The position numbers were made by a program, and so were the translations under genes. Shown here one piece after another: positions 6,005 through 7,195 of a stretch of 7,195 nucleotides of DNA (the first letter of the stretch is position 1; each line of letters begins with the position of its first letter). The stretch comes from Methanospirillum sp. GTDB taxonomy: Archaea; Halobacteriota; Methanomicrobia; Methanomicrobiales; Methanospirillaceae. A model generated the notes under the pieces. That model searched no databases, was not told the DNA's origin, and was given only the letters and a program-made list of their open reading frames with translations. The DNA lies in contig JAQVIE010000058.1 of NCBI GenBank assembly GCA_028695895.1, positions 1 to 7,195 on the forward strand, written 5' to 3'.

Positions 6005-6781
6005 ATGAAACTTACAGATTTTTCTCTTTTTCAATACCGGACTCTTCTGCATCACCTGCTAAAATCCGGGTACACACCGGTTACAGTCCATCAATATCTT
6101 ACTGGTAATATTAATCATAATTGCGGACATTTCGTTATTCTGCGACATGATATTGATCGGAGAATCCATAAATCAGTTCAATTTGCACACATTGAGTCGC
6201 AACTAAACATTTCTGCTTCCTATTATTTCCGGTATCATGCTCTTAAAAACCCTGAATTGATAGCATCTGTTTCCCATCTTGGTCATGAGATCGGTTATCA
6301 TTACGAGGTTATTAGCCGGACATCTGGTAACCTCAATCAGGCGAAGGAATTATTTGAAAAAGATCTTATAAGATTCAGGGGGATTGGCCCTGTATATACT
6401 GTGTGCATGCATGGGGCACCATTGTCAAGATTTGATAATCTTTCATTCTGGAATAAGTACCGGTTAGAGGATTTCAATCTTTGCGGAGAGGGATTTCTTT
6501 CAATACAGGATGTTCAATACTTATCCGATACTGGACGCTCATGGTCATCTCTTTATAATTTACGAGATCGATTACCAGGTGATAGAGGAATTGAGTTCAG
6601 TTCACAGATTGTTAGTACTCAGGATCTTATGAACTATATCGCTGAAAAACGTCCTTCCAGACTTTACCTGGTTACCCATCCTGAACGATGGTCAGAAACC
6701 TGTGTTGAATGGTTTTATTCGTATGGATTCGATACGTTATGTAATATTGGAAAGGGTATCCTAAAACCTTTCAGGGAATAA
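6005..6781 (+). CDS. Polysaccharide-deacetylase-like (NodB/CE4-fold) protein
   Basis: This 258-residue protein resembles the CE4/NodB carbohydrate esterase superfamily, whose members remove acetyl groups from sugars with a metal ion. Visible motifs are LRHDIDRR (Asp49, Asp51), SASYYFRY, GHEIGYHYE (His94, His99, Glu101), CMHGAPLSRFDN (His136) and a late VTHPERW (His225, Trp229). In classical members the segment runs GHEIGNHTxxH, with two metal-binding histidines four apart. Here the second position is Ile103 and Glu101 follows His99 closely, so the metal set differs and deacetylase activity is not assured. There is no signal peptide or membrane segment, so it should act in the cytoplasm, perhaps on a nucleotide- or lipid-linked sugar. 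It begins 13 bases after the transketolase C-half without a clear ribosome binding site. It ends by overlapping the opposite-strand gene by 11 bases, closing the plus-strand unit. Confidence 0.75.
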   Translation: MKLTDFSLFQYRTLLHHLLKSGYTPVTVHQYLTGNINHNCGHFVILRHDIDRRIHKSVQFAHIESQLNISASYYFRYHALKNPELIASVSHLGHEIGYHYEVISRTSGNLNQAKELFEKDLIRFRGIGPVYTVCMHGAPLSRFDNLSFWNKYRLEDFNLCGEGFLSIQDVQYLSDTGRSWSSLYNLRDRLPGDRGIEFSSQIVSTQDLMNYIAEKRPSRLYLVTHPERWSETCVEWFYSYGFDTLCNIGKGILKPFRE

Positions 6782-7195
6782 ATTCTTTAAACCGCTCCCT
6801 TTTTATTGCCCAGTTATCCTTTACTACCATTCCGGGAGGGATTTTTTTCTTTACTCGAGATCCGAGAGTAATATGGCATGAATCTCCGATTTCAACTCCT
6901 GACATAATTTCACACCTGGGTCCTACCCAACACTCATCTCCTATCTTTGTGTAATTTTCGATAGTGACTATAGCAGCAATAAGAGTGGCCTTCCCAATTA
7001 TTGTTCCCTGTCCGATTTTTGTCTGGCTATCTATGTGACAATCCGGACCTATCCGTGTTTCTTCAGAATAGTATGGTCGTTCTATGATGACATGTGAATG
7101 TATTCGTACATTGTCTTCGATAATCACTATTCCTCGGACCAATTTAGACAAGGTATCCAGGTTTTCATTCACAGGATTCGGGATTGATCCAATTG
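6771..7195 (-). CDS. Hexapeptide-repeat (left-handed beta-helix) acyltransferase, C-terminal part, 5' end outside window
   Basis: On the minus strand an open frame enters from the window edge and ends with TGA at 6773-6771. About 141 residues are visible. They show a ladder of hexapeptide repeats of the [IV]-x-x-x-x-x type: VIIEDN, VRIHSH, TRIGPD, CHIDSQ, TKIGQG, TIIGKA, TKIGDE, CWVGPR, VEIGDS and CHITLG. The cap SRVKKKIPPGMVV is typical of O- or N-acetyl/acyltransferases that decorate sugars. A GTG at 7172 and an ATG at 7168 lie in frame, but the frame remains open beyond them (reading IGSIPNPV), so the real start is probably upstream. Such proteins are cytoplasmic trimers using acetyl-CoA or acyl-ACP. 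The repeat run with a His near its start resembles LpxD/sugar-N-acyltransferase types, but the specificity cannot be told. It converges on the deacetylase-like gene and overlaps it by 11 bases, so it belongs to another transcription unit. Confidence 0.82.
   Translation of the reverse strand, partial: IGSIPNPVNENLDTLSKLVRGIVIIEDNVRIHSHVIIERPYYSEETRIGPDCHIDSQTKIGQGTIIGKATLIAAIVTIENYTKIGDECWVGPRCEIMSGVEIGDSCHITLGSRVKKKIPPGMVVKDNWAIKRERFKEFIP

Noticed and set aside
1..7195. CRISPR arrays, tRNA or rRNA genes, insertion sequences
   Set aside because: Read-through on both strands found no regularly spaced repeats, cloverleaf-like segments, transposase motifs or terminal inverted repeats.

Overview
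The window is a compact, plus-strand accessory gene cluster of the kind found in surface-glycan (O-antigen, capsule or S-layer glycan) loci. It ends in a convergent gene on the minus strand. The G+C content is moderate, CCGG tetramers are frequent, the transketolase is split into two genes, and several starts are preceded by GGTGA- or GGAGG-type ribosome binding sites. Together these suggest a methanogenic archaeon of the Methanomicrobiales (Methanospirillum-like). This is an inference from style; no ribosomal or methanogenesis gene is present to prove it.

Layout: (1) positions 2-2000 hold the C-terminal part of a LuxE-type acyl-protein synthetase, overlapping by 11 bases a complete LuxC-type acyl-CoA reductase. 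(2) Positions 2017-2677 hold a very AT-rich, broken FkbM-family methyltransferase gene with one frameshift and an apparent internal deletion of roughly 40 or more codons. (3) Positions 2679-4168 hold two tandem paralogous short-chain dehydrogenases/reductases (SDRs) with a 1-base overlap. (4) Positions 4219-5991 hold the N- and C-terminal halves of a split transketolase. A 50-base leader precedes the first half and contains a strong Shine-Dalgarno-like motif and two mutually exclusive small hairpins. (5) Positions 6005-6781 hold a polysaccharide-deacetylase-like protein with an altered metal site. (6) From 6771 to the window end on the minus strand lies a left-handed beta-helix (hexapeptide repeat) acyltransferase. 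It runs off the window and overlaps the deacetylase-like gene tail to tail by 11 bases.

How the genes may work together: the gaps between plus-strand genes are -11, 16, 1, -1, 50, 6 and 13 bases, which argues for one transcription unit. LuxE and LuxC together activate a carboxylic acid and reduce it to an aldehyde. No luciferase (luxAB) is visible, so light production is unlikely. A transketolase normally moves a two-carbon ketol unit onto an aldehyde, and SDRs reduce or oxidise carbonyls and hydroxyls. An attractive but unproven reading is an assembly line that makes an aldehyde, extends it by two carbons to an alpha-hydroxyketone, and adjusts its oxidation state. The product would be an unusual higher-carbon sugar, branched sugar or acyloin-like decoration of a surface glycan. 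The deacetylase-like protein and the acyltransferase would then trim or decorate the glycan. The acid substrate, any carrier protein and any glycosyltransferases lie outside the window or are absent.
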